From Chitinophagaceae bacterium (GTDB taxonomy: Bacteria; Bacteroidota; Bacteroidia; Chitinophagales; Chitinophagaceae): DNA of 34,414 bases. The stretch lies in contig SCQT01000255.1 in assembly GCA_004322015.1 (NCBI GenBank), positions 1-34,414 on the forward strand, read 5' to 3'. Below, piece after piece: positions 16,329 to 23,695 of the stretch. Positions within the stretch are counted from its first letter, which is position 1. Each line of letters begins with the position of its first letter. A model generated the notes under the pieces. The model was not told the origin of the DNA, searched no databases, and saw only the letters and a list, made by a program, of their open reading frames with translations. A program made the position numbers and the translations under genes.

Positions 16329-17690
16329 ATGACAGAAGTACAAGATTTGGCAAAGTTTGTTTATAACCGTCATTACAGGGATCTTTCCAAAAAGGCTGTA
16401 AAGGAGTTAAAACTCCGTTTGCTGGATTCTTTAGGATGTGCCATAGGCGCACAAAAGGGAGAACCGGCTGAAATGATCAGGCAACAGATCCATGCGTTTG
16501 GAGGGAATCCCCTGACAACGATGATAGGTGGCGGAAAGACTGCCCCGGACAGAGCTGCTTTTTACAATTCAGCACTCATTCGCTATTTAGACTATAATGA
16601 TAGTTATCTGGCAAAAAAAGAGACCTGCCACCCATCCGATAATATCGGGAGCATATTAGCCGCCGCAGAATATGCTGACAGGAACGGGGAAGATTTTCTG
16701 ACTGCGCTGGCCATCGCTTACCAGGTACAGTGCAGGTTAAGTGATGTGGCTCCGGTGCGCGACAAAGGTTTTGACCATACCGTGCAAGGCGCTTACGGCG
16801 CGGCGGCAGGAGCAGCATTTGCCCTGGGCCTCGATGAAAATAAAATTGCCAACGCCATCGCTATTTCCGCTACCGCTTATAATGCATTGCGCGTCACAAG
16901 AACGGGTAACCTATCTCACTGGAAGGGACTGGCATCTCCTTCTACCGGATGGACCTCCACTCATTCGGCCTTTTTAGCCATGCATGGAATCACCGGCCCG
17001 GAAGAAGTCTTTGAAGGTAATAAAGGTTTTAAAGATACCATCGCCGGCGATTTCACCATTGACTGGCAAAAAGAAGACCTGGAAAGAGTTACCGGTACCA
17101 TCATTAAAAAATATAATGCAGAAATACATTCACAAGCTACATTGGAAGGCGTACAGGAATTAATTCAGGCAAACAGATTTTCACCGGAAGATATAGTCAA
17201 GATTGACCTGAATACGTTCAATGTGGCTTATAATATTATTGGCGGAGGGGAAGAAGGCGGAAAGAAAAATATCCGGACAAAGGAAGAAGCAGATCACAGC
17301 CTTCCTTATATGATAGCAGTGATGATATTAGACGGGAATGTGTTGCCTGCTCAATATTTGCCTGAACGGATATTAAAGAACGACGTGCAACAATTACTGC
17401 AAAAGGTTCAGGTAAAGGAAAACAAAGCCTATTCTGAACTCTTCCCGAACGCTATGGTTTGCGATCTGACCATTTATCTGAAGGACGGGAAACGATTATA
17501 TGTAGATAAGAAGGATTATGAAGGATTTTTTACGCGTCCGGCATCTTGGGAAACGATCATTCATAAGTTTAAAACACTTGCATCTCCTTATGCCGAAGAA
17601 AAAAAATTAGACAAGATCATTGAAACAGTAAAGGGCATGGAAAAGCATAACTTAAAAGAATTAATGGAAATATTGGGAAACCTTCAATAA
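16329..17690 (+). CDS. MmgE/PrpD family protein (2-methylcitrate dehydratase-like)
   Basis: The 453-residue protein shows the PrpD fold signatures: LRLLDSLGCAIGAQKGEP near the N-terminus, YLDYNDSYLAKKETCHPSDN (the D-x-N-D active-site segment), ISATAYNALRVTRTGNLSHW, and KNIRTKEEADHSLPYMIAVM. PrpD enzymes dehydrate 2-methylcitrate; other family members include cis-aconitate decarboxylase. No prpB or prpC is nearby, so methylcitrate is unlikely to be the substrate. Instead the gene lies 42 bp upstream of comA in one operon, which suggests a dehydration or elimination on a sulfonated C3 acid or a related compound (inference). Start and length are normal. Confidence 0.88.
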   Translation: MTEVQDLAKFVYNRHYRDLSKKAVKELKLRLLDSLGCAIGAQKGEPAEMIRQQIHAFGGNPLTTMIGGGKTAPDRAAFYNSALIRYLDYNDSYLAKKETCHPSDNIGSILAAAEYADRNGEDFLTALAIAYQVQCRLSDVAPVRDKGFDHTVQGAYGAAAGAAFALGLDENKIANAIAISATAYNALRVTRTGNLSHWKGLASPSTGWTSTHSAFLAMHGITGPEEVFEGNKGFKDTIAGDFTIDWQKEDLERVTGTIIKKYNAEIHSQATLEGVQELIQANRFSPEDIVKIDLNTFNVAYNIIGGGEEGGKKNIRTKEEADHSLPYMIAVMILDGNVLPAQYLPERILKNDVQQLLQKVQVKENKAYSELFPNAMVCDLTIYLKDGKRLYVDKKDYEGFFTRPASWETIIHKFKTLASPYAEEKKLDKIIETVKGMEKHNLKELMEILGNLQ

Positions 17691-17732
17691 TTATAAATTT
17701 AAAAATCAGTTCACATTTAAAAATTAAAAATC

Positions 17733-18575
17733 ATGGCAGAAAATAAAAAATTTATTACGAATCCGGTGGCCTTTAACTGGCTGCAACGTAATGACCGCCC
17801 CGCCAAGCCACGTAAGGTGGGCATGACTGAAATTCGCGCCGCTTATTATTCCAACTTTGGAATGAGTTATTTCAAAGATATTCTGGAAATGACAGGCAAT
17901 TACGTGGACAGCATCAAATTTGCTGGCGGTTCTTTTACTTTTATGAACCCCAAAAAGATAAAAGAGATGAATGATCTGGCACATCAATATGGTGTGTTGG
18001 TTTCTACCGGAGGCTTCATGGAATATGTGCTGACCAAAGGTAAAGAATCCGTAAAAAAATACATCGCCGAATGTAAAGAAATGGGATTTGATATTATCGA
18101 GATATCCACGGGTTTTATTTCCATCCCCACTTCAGACTGGCAGAGGGTGATTGAAGATGTGCAGAAAGCAGGTCTAAAAGCAAAGCCTGAAATCGGTATT
18201 CAGTTCGGGGCAGGGGGAGATACCACTGTGTCCGAATTAAGGCAGGAAGGGACGCAGGATGTGGAATACGCCATCACACAGGGCAGGAAATTCCTGGATG
18301 CCGGAGCTTATCTGATCATGATGGAATCGGAAGGAGTTACCGAAAATGCAAATCCCTGGAGGGTGGATGTACCCGCTAAATTCATTAACGGGTTAGGTCT
18401 TGAAAATGTCATGTTTGAAGCCGCTGATCCCCATGTATTTAAATGGTATGTGAAGAATTACGGCCCGGAGGTAAATCTTTTTGTAGATCACAGCCAGATC
18501 GTACAATTGGAATGTACCAGGCAGGGGATTTGGGGAACCAATGATGTTTGGGGAAGGATTGTAACCTATAAATAA
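17733..18575 (+). CDS. comA: Phosphosulfolactate synthase (ComA family)
   Basis: The 280-residue protein is a TIM-barrel enzyme of the ComA family. Evident motifs are the substrate-binding VDSIKFAGGSFTFMNPKKIK, the loop VLVSTGGFMEYVLTKG, FDIIEISTGFISIP, KPEIGIQFGAGGDT, LIMMESEGVTEN and the strand ENVMFEAADPHVFKWYV. ComA adds sulfite to phosphoenolpyruvate to form (R)-phosphosulfolactate, the first step of coenzyme M synthesis in methanogens and of sulfolactate synthesis in some Bacillus. It is the second gene of an operon with the PrpD-like gene and ends in a strong terminator. An AT-rich direct repeat (ATTTAAAAAT at 17697 and 17715) precedes its start. The next gene encodes a sulfite-producing reductase, a consistent supply of the co-substrate. 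Confidence 0.9.
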   Translation: MAENKKFITNPVAFNWLQRNDRPAKPRKVGMTEIRAAYYSNFGMSYFKDILEMTGNYVDSIKFAGGSFTFMNPKKIKEMNDLAHQYGVLVSTGGFMEYVLTKGKESVKKYIAECKEMGFDIIEISTGFISIPTSDWQRVIEDVQKAGLKAKPEIGIQFGAGGDTTVSELRQEGTQDVEYAITQGRKFLDAGAYLIMMESEGVTENANPWRVDVPAKFINGLGLENVMFEAADPHVFKWYVKNYGPEVNLFVDHSQIVQLECTRQGIWGTNDVWGRIVTYK

Positions 18576-18604
18576 ACCACGAAAAGGGCGATATAAAATG
18601 TCCC

Positions 18605-18640
18605 GGAGGTGGCAGTGGAAACTGCTATCTCTTTTCTTTG
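18605..18640 (+). terminator. Intrinsic terminator after comA
   Basis: An uninterrupted 11 bp stem (18606-18616 with 18621-18631, including two G-U pairs) is closed by a GGAA loop of GNRA type and followed by TTTTCTTT. It lies 30 bp after the comA stop, so comA and cysH are separate transcripts. Confidence 0.85.
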
Positions 18641-18668
18641 GATCTCATTTATATTTCTCCATAAAGAC

Positions 18669-18676
18669 TAATTTTG
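18669..18676 (+). promoter_or_regulatory. Promoter -7 box for cysH and its leader ORF
   Basis: TAATTTTG is a perfect TAnnTTTG match, identical to the box proposed for PPOX-UbiA. Transcription would begin near 18682, only a few bases before the leader ORF and about 100 bases before cysH. Confidence 0.55.
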
Positions 18677-18685
18677 CAAGCATCA

Positions 18686-18757
18686 ATGATGCAGATAGAA
18701 ATAATGTGCAATTGCGGTGATGAACCTGTCCTTACTACTTTAAGGAGCCTTCTTTAA
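18686..18757 (+). CDS. Putative 23-residue cysteine-containing leader peptide upstream of cysH
   Basis: An ATG-started ORF of 23 codons ending in TAA fills most of the cysH 5' leader. It encodes a peptide with a Cys-Asn-Cys motif at residues 8-10 (MMQIEIMCNCGDEP followed by VLTTLRSLL). The start is only about 4 bases after the predicted transcription start, so it would be translated almost leaderless. Within and after it, the AAGG at 18742-18745 can pair with CCTT upstream (a CCTTA/TAAGG stem) or with CCTT downstream, two mutually exclusive small hairpins. Cysteine codons in a leader before a sulfate-assimilation gene suggest translational sensing of cysteine, as known for Cys-rich uORFs in mycobacteria. 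It is unproven that the ORF is translated, and 23 codons can occur by chance. Confidence 0.45.
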   Translation: MMQIEIMCNCGDEPVLTTLRSLL

Positions 18758-18781
18758 ATCCAAAATAAGGAAATTAAAAAG

Positions 18782-19393
18782 ATGATGGATTTGCAAAATA
18801 TCAATAAAGCCTTACACGGTAAAAGCCCTGAAGAAATTGTAGTCTGGGCTATCCAACAGGCTAAGAAGCCAATAGTTACAACAAACTTCCGGCCCTATGA
18901 AAGCGCTATCCTGTATGTAACTACACAAGCATTGCCCTCCATCAAAGTGATATGGTGCGATACTGGGTACAACACACCAGACACTTACCGTCACGCTAAA
19001 GAACTGATTGAAAAGTTGAATCTGAACATTTTTATCTACGTTCCCCTACAAACCGCCGGATTTAGGGATGTAATGCTGGGAATTCCCGAAGTTGACACCC
19101 CGGAGCATAAGATATTCACGGAGCAGGTTAAATTGGAACCATTCAGACGTGCTATGAAAGAACATGAACCTGATGTCTGGTTCACGAATTTAAGAAAAGG
19201 ACAAACTGCTTATCGTGACGGAATTGATATTGCCTCTCAGGATAGAAACGGCGTATTAAAAGTAAGTCCGTTCTACTATTATTCCGATGAAGACCTGGAA
19301 CAATATTTAATAAAACACCAATTACCTGATGAAAAAAAATATTATGATCCAACCAAAGCGCTTGCGAACAGAGAATGTGGGATCCATTTATAG
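18782..19393 (+). CDS. cysH: Phosphoadenosine-phosphosulfate reductase family protein (CysH-like)
   Basis: The 203-residue protein aligns by eye with CysH along its length: VIWCDTGYNTPDTYRHAKEL, KLEPFRRAMKEHEPDVWFTN, RNGVLKVSPFYYYSDEDLEQ and the C-terminal catalytic ECGIHL. CysH reduces PAPS (or APS) to sulfite with thioredoxin. The Cys pairs that hold a 4Fe-4S cluster in APS reductases are absent, which points to the PAPS type. Two features are unusual. The N-terminal PP-loop region reads TTNFRPYESA rather than the common SSSFG form. The segment before ECGIHL is about 20 residues shorter than in E. coli CysH. No cysD, cysN or cysI is in the window. ATGs at 18782 and 18785 are both possible starts. 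Confidence 0.85.
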   Translation: MMDLQNINKALHGKSPEEIVVWAIQQAKKPIVTTNFRPYESAILYVTTQALPSIKVIWCDTGYNTPDTYRHAKELIEKLNLNIFIYVPLQTAGFRDVMLGIPEVDTPEHKIFTEQVKLEPFRRAMKEHEPDVWFTNLRKGQTAYRDGIDIASQDRNGVLKVSPFYYYSDEDLEQYLIKHQLPDEKKYYDPTKALANRECGIHL

Positions 19394-19452
19394 GGCCGGG
19401 GTACCTGATAACTTAAAAACGAAACGGAAAATATTTATTCGTCTGCTCCCTT

Positions 19453-20820
19453 TCATATTGCTTTACTGAATGTAGGTACATCATGTTGATTATCGCGTAA
19501 TTTATCTTTCAGATCAAACGCATGACAGATATTTCTCAGGAACATACGACCGGTTTCCGTTACAGTTAATTGTTTTTTGCGTAAAAGGAGAAGTCCGTCA
19601 TCCTCCATTTCTTTCAATTCCGGCAATACATATTCTTCCAATAAATCCCTGTGATGAGAACCGAATGTGGTCTCTCCTTTACAGGCGATATCAAGTATAT
19701 AATTCCTGAATACAGCTTCGGTTTCATTTAATAAATAGCCCCGTTGAACCGGTATCTCAGAAGCATTTATTCTCCGGTAATAATTAGTCAGTTCTTTATT
19801 ATTTTGTGCATAGGCAGTCCCTGTATCGCTGATGGCAGACACACCTAATCCCACCAGAAAATGGGTTTTTGCAGTGGTATATCCCATAAAATTCCTATGT
19901 AAGTTCCCCGTATGATATGCAACGAATAGGTCATCACCGGGCAATGCAAAATGATCCATCCCGATATCTTTATAACCCGAGGAAAGAAACAAGCTTCTTG
20001 CAATGGTATAAAACTTTAACTTTTGTCCGGCGGGGGGCAAATCTCTTTCATCATATAATCTTTGAGATTTTGCTTTCCATGGAATATGCGCATAACTGTA
20101 AAAAGCAATTCTGTCAGGCTTCAGAGCGATCGTGTCAATAATAGTTTTGGTTATGCTTTTCTCCGTTTGGTGGGGTAGGCCGTATATCAGATCATAGTTG
20201 ACGGAAGTGAAGCCGATTTGTCTTGCCCATTCGGTTACTCTCTTCACATTTTCATACGGCTGAATACGGTTAATGATCCGCTGCACCTCGGGGTCATGAT
20301 CCTGAACGCCGAAGCTGATCCTGCGAAAACCGAATTGATATAATAACTCCAGATGCGCTTTCGTCGTATTGTTCGGATGCCCTTCAATGCTGAACTCTCT
20401 GTCAGCATGTATATCGGCAATATCAAATAGACAATTCAACAGTCTTCGCAAATTTTCGGGAGAAAAAAATGTAGGTGTTCCTCCGCCCAAATGTAATTCG
20501 CGGATCACGGGTGCCGCTCCCATCAGTTTGCCGTATTGATACCATTCATCCAGGATGGCATTCAGATATTCTTCTTCCACCGAGTGATTTTTGGTAATCA
20601 CTTTATTACACCCGCAATAGGTGCATAAGGTTTCACAAAACGGAAGATGAAGATAAAGGGAGATGCCTTCTGGTTTATTGTATAATGAAAAACGTTCGCT
20701 GAAATTATGAAAATAGGATTGGTTATCTGCAAAGTCATACCAGAATGGAACGGTAGGATAACTGGTATAACGGGGCACTTCCCGGTTATATTTCGATAAA
20801 AGCGAAACAGTTGTATTCAT
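19453..20820 (-). CDS. hemN: Oxygen-independent coproporphyrinogen III oxidase
   Basis: This radical-SAM enzyme has the HemN cysteine set CETLCTYCGC (Cys62, Cys66, Cys69 plus Cys71) after SLYLHLPF, then ELHLGGGTPTFFSPENLRRL and VNYDLIYGLPHQT. A C-terminal HemN domain includes MGYTTAKTHFLVGLGVSAIS. It decarboxylates coproporphyrinogen III to protoporphyrinogen IX without oxygen, allowing heme synthesis in anoxia. The frame extends to a GTG at 20847, but the ATG at 20820 (455 residues) begins at the usual family start. Its upstream region is shared with the divergent oxidase-like membrane gene and holds a 17 bp dyad, fitting joint anaerobic control. Confidence 0.94.
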   Translation of the reverse strand: MNTTVSLLSKYNREVPRYTSYPTVPFWYDFADNQSYFHNFSERFSLYNKPEGISLYLHLPFCETLCTYCGCNKVITKNHSVEEEYLNAILDEWYQYGKLMGAAPVIRELHLGGGTPTFFSPENLRRLLNCLFDIADIHADREFSIEGHPNNTTKAHLELLYQFGFRRISFGVQDHDPEVQRIINRIQPYENVKRVTEWARQIGFTSVNYDLIYGLPHQTEKSITKTIIDTIALKPDRIAFYSYAHIPWKAKSQRLYDERDLPPAGQKLKFYTIARSLFLSSGYKDIGMDHFALPGDDLFVAYHTGNLHRNFMGYTTAKTHFLVGLGVSAISDTGTAYAQNNKELTNYYRRINASEIPVQRGYLLNETEAVFRNYILDIACKGETTFGSHHRDLLEEYVLPELKEMEDDGLLLLRKKQLTVTETGRMFLRNICHAFDLKDKLRDNQHDVPTFSKAI

Positions 20821-20920
20821 CTTTTCAGGAATTTTAAAAAAACTCACATCAAAATTGGGTTTTCTTCTCTTTCTTTTTTTTGAGAAAAATCACCTTTTTC
20901 TATGATGTTGCTCATGTTTT

Positions 20921-20937
20921 AAGTTAGCGGATAACTT
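20921..20937. promoter_or_regulatory. Candidate operator: 17 bp dyad between hemN and the oxidase-like gene
   Basis: AAGTTA-GCGGA-TAACTT is a perfect 6 bp inverted repeat with a 5-base spacer. It lies about 85 bases upstream of the predicted transcription start of the plus-strand gene and about 100 bases upstream of hemN. Size and symmetry suit a dimeric regulator such as a CRP/FNR-type protein. No second copy was found near nirK. Confidence 0.35.
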
Positions 20938-21000
20938 TCATTACTATGTCATTTTTTTGTAAAATTTAGTACTTACCTGTCGCAATCAGGGTCGCTTAAT

Positions 21001-21008
21001 TATCTTTG
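21001..21008 (+). promoter_or_regulatory. Promoter -7 box for the oxidase-like membrane gene
   Basis: TATCTTTG is a perfect -7 box, 27 bases before the ATG at 21036. No TTTG is found about 20 bases upstream, as might be expected for an activator-dependent promoter (inference). It overlaps the alternative TTG start at 21006, arguing for the ATG. Confidence 0.5.
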
Positions 21009-21035
21009 TCACAAGAATATTCAGATGTGAATATC

Positions 21036-22319
21036 ATGCTAAAGCTGAGAACTCAAAAGTGGTTTTTTTTCACATGTTGTAATCTGCTGATTGTATCTCT
21101 TGCAGGGTTGTCTTTAAGGGCTTTTCATTGTTTTGACATAAGAGGGATAAATTATTTATACCTGCTTCAGGGACACTCTCATTTTGCATTTGCCGGATGG
21201 GGATTTCTGGTGTTATTTATCGCATTAACTTATACATTCATTCCAGCGGAGAAATTCTTCAACAAACACTATACGCTGATATTTATCAGTGGTGAAATTA
21301 CCGCATGGAGCATGTTGATCAGTTTCCCGATGGAAGGATACGCTACCACTTCTACTACTTTTGCGGCATTATATATTTTTGTCACCTACTGGTTTAGCTG
21401 GCGTTTTCTAAAAGATTTGCCTGCTGAGAATAAGAATCTCCTTTCTACTAAGTTTGTCAAAGCCGCTGTTTTTTTCTTAGTGATTTCTTCGATCGGTCCT
21501 TTTTCCATGGGACCTATCATGGCGATGGGTTTAAAAAATACCCCGGTGGTCCCGAATGCCATCTATTTCTATCTTCATTTTCAATATAATGGTTGGTTCA
21601 TGTTCGGCATTCTTGCCTTATTTTTCAGATGGCTGGAAAAAAAAGATATCTGTTACAGGCCCAAACCCGCTTTGTCTTTTTATCGCTTATTATTTTTCAG
21701 TTGTTTCCCCGCCTACTTACTTTCGGTTTTATGGTCAAAGCCGGGAACAATTATATTTTTTATCGCGGCTGCAGCCGGAACAGTACAATTATTCTCTTTA
21801 ATACCATTAATCAGATCCCTGAAGGTATGCAGGCATAAGCTGTTCAGATTATTGAAAAATAATAACAAGGTTTTGGGTATCATAATCTCCATCTTGTTTT
21901 CTTTAAAAATGCTTATGCAGTTTTTATCTTCCTTCCCGTACTTTGTCAGATGGCTTACATCTGCCAGAAACCTGGTAATTGCCTATCTCCACTTGGTGTT
22001 GTTAGGGGTATTCACTTTGTTCATATTCGCATTCTTTACAGAAGAAAGAATACTTGAATTGAATAACCTTGCTAAAAAAGGACTATGGATATTCTTAAGT
22101 GGGCTGTTCATTACAGAAATACTTCTTTTTGCCCAGGTAGTATTGAATTATTTTAACACCCTCATCCCCCATTTTGATACCCTGATGTTTTATTCAACAA
22201 TATTGTTACCCTTGGGGATTGGCAGTATGATTGCAGGAGGATTTTTCAAGAAAAGCATATTTGCCGGACGTTCTCCGTCCTTAGAAAACAGCTTTGAAAA
22301 TGCGGGGATGAACATCTAA
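21036..22319 (+). CDS. Polytopic membrane protein resembling heme-copper oxidase subunit I
   Basis: This 427-residue protein has about 11-12 hydrophobic helices. Helix 2 carries LLQGHSHFAFAGWGFLVLF with His47 and His49. Later helices carry YFYLHFQYNGWFMFG, AYLHLVLLGVFTLF and NTLIPHFDTLMFY. The spaced membrane histidines and the aromatic-Gly pattern recall the heme ligands of cytochrome oxidase or NO reductase subunit I. This family is found in Bacteroidetes but its function is not established to my knowledge, and a full catalytic set (His-Pro-Glu-Val-Tyr or the NorB equivalent) cannot be seen. Its position beside hemN and the nirK cluster suggests a role in low-oxygen or nitrogen-oxide respiration (inference). 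Its 3' end overlaps the convergent porin gene by 39 bp. Confidence 0.75.
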   Translation: MLKLRTQKWFFFTCCNLLIVSLAGLSLRAFHCFDIRGINYLYLLQGHSHFAFAGWGFLVLFIALTYTFIPAEKFFNKHYTLIFISGEITAWSMLISFPMEGYATTSTTFAALYIFVTYWFSWRFLKDLPAENKNLLSTKFVKAAVFFLVISSIGPFSMGPIMAMGLKNTPVVPNAIYFYLHFQYNGWFMFGILALFFRWLEKKDICYRPKPALSFYRLLFFSCFPAYLLSVLWSKPGTIIFFIAAAAGTVQLFSLIPLIRSLKVCRHKLFRLLKNNNKVLGIIISILFSLKMLMQFLSSFPYFVRWLTSARNLVIAYLHLVLLGVFTLFIFAFFTEERILELNNLAKKGLWIFLSGLFITEILLFAQVVLNYFNTLIPHFDTLMFYSTILLPLGIGSMIAGGFFKKSIFAGRSPSLENSFENAGMNI

Positions 22320-23609
22320 GCATATCCAGGCCCAGTCCTGCCACGGCTTTGGGTTTGAAATACCTTTAATCTGCAATAAATTTTTAGTGGTGAAATAGGC
22401 AGAATATCCGATGCTTACATCAGTAAAGGTGTTTATTCTATAGCTAAAATTCAGATCTGCCTCCTGACCTAAATTGGCATGGGGATTTCCAACATTTTTC
22501 TGCAATCCGGAGGCAGTAAAGAAAAAATGTCCAGTGGCAGCCAGCTTTATTCTTTCTGAAACAGTATAGCTCCCGGCGATGACATTATTCCACAACCCGG
22601 CAGTACCTGCCGGATAATAATCCATCTGTCCGTAAAACTTATGATTAGTTCCGTATAAGGCGGAAAAAGCGTGATCTGTACCGGAAGATTGTCCCACACT
22701 GTTGCCACTCAGGTAATCTGACCGGACACTCATGGCAAAACGGGAAAATATTTTTCCGCTGATACCGACCGAAAGTAAACAGGCAGACACCGTATTCAGC
22801 AGAGTATTTTTTCCGAATTGATAATAACCTGAGAAATTGGCCGAAAAGTTTTTATCACTAAAGGAATAGTTTATTCCCGTTGTCTGTAAATCAGCAATTG
22901 TCTCGTTTGAGGACTGACTGTTGCTACCCGCATTCTGGAATCCGAGGTTAGAGAAAATAAAGCTTAGATCGGAAGAAGGAGCAAAGTGGTAACCCATCCA
23001 TAAAATTTGCATATACTTATACGGTTGCGCACCTTGTGAAGAATATAAATCTCCGGAAGGATTGTTTATATTACTCTGATATAAAGCATTATAATTTTGG
23101 TTAAACGCAAAATAAGAATTGACTCTGAATTTATCCGAAACATAATACACCGATAAAGCATCATGGGAGCGTGAAGCAGGGGTCCAGTCTGAAACCCCAA
23201 AGAGCCTTTCATCATCCAACGAAATAGTTTGTCTTCCTATTTTCGTTCTTAATCCCTTATATATTTTAATATCTGCCCATGCTTCAAAAATCCCGAAATT
23301 ATTATTCTGTTGATTTAATCCCTGTACCGGAGTCGCCTGTCCCCAGATATTTATACTTTGCAAGCTGATCTTCGTTTTAATCTCATCAGAATAGTCATAT
23401 TCAAGGTTTAATCTTAGCCGGCTGTTAACCAGCACAGCAGGATTTTCTCCTTTTGATAAAGGCTTGAAATCACCATTACGATATTCGAATCTCGGTCTCA
23501 ATTGTGAGGAAAGAATAAAGGTATTTTTTGCTGAAGTATCCTGTGCATTTCCCACACGGAATGAAAAGAGTAGTAAAGGGCTTAAAGCAAGTAAAGCAGT
23601 AATTTTCAT
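22281..23609 (-). CDS. Outer-membrane beta-barrel porin (alginate-export-like family)
   Basis: The 442-residue protein starts with a signal peptide (MKITALLALSPLLLFSFRVG, then NAQ). It continues with alternating amphipathic strands such as LRPRFEYRNGDFKPL, RLRLNLEYDYSDEIKTKISL and IYKGLRTKIGRQTISLDDER. It ends in Phe, the usual terminal residue of barrel proteins. The motif set fits the alginate-export/porin family common in Bacteroidetes. Here it is the last gene of the nirK-nirV-sco series and may carry nitrite or another solute across the outer membrane (inference). The ATG at 23609 is preferred to a TTG at 23645. The last 39 bp overlap the oppositely transcribed oxidase-like gene. Confidence 0.82.
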   Translation of the reverse strand: MKITALLALSPLLLFSFRVGNAQDTSAKNTFILSSQLRPRFEYRNGDFKPLSKGENPAVLVNSRLRLNLEYDYSDEIKTKISLQSINIWGQATPVQGLNQQNNNFGIFEAWADIKIYKGLRTKIGRQTISLDDERLFGVSDWTPASRSHDALSVYYVSDKFRVNSYFAFNQNYNALYQSNINNPSGDLYSSQGAQPYKYMQILWMGYHFAPSSDLSFIFSNLGFQNAGSNSQSSNETIADLQTTGINYSFSDKNFSANFSGYYQFGKNTLLNTVSACLLSVGISGKIFSRFAMSVRSDYLSGNSVGQSSGTDHAFSALYGTNHKFYGQMDYYPAGTAGLWNNVIAGSYTVSERIKLAATGHFFFTASGLQKNVGNPHANLGQEADLNFSYRINTFTDVSIGYSAYFTTKNLLQIKGISNPKPWQDWAWICLDVHPRIFKAVF

Positions 23610-23695
23610 AAACGATGTGCTATTCGTGCCTGAATAAATATTCAATTATATTTGTGCTATTGATAAAATTGATTTTGAATCGGCGCTTTATAAGG

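Noticed and set aside
16329-17690. A methylcitrate cycle locus, suggested by the PrpD-like gene
   Set aside because: No prpB, prpC or acnD is nearby and the operon partner is comA.
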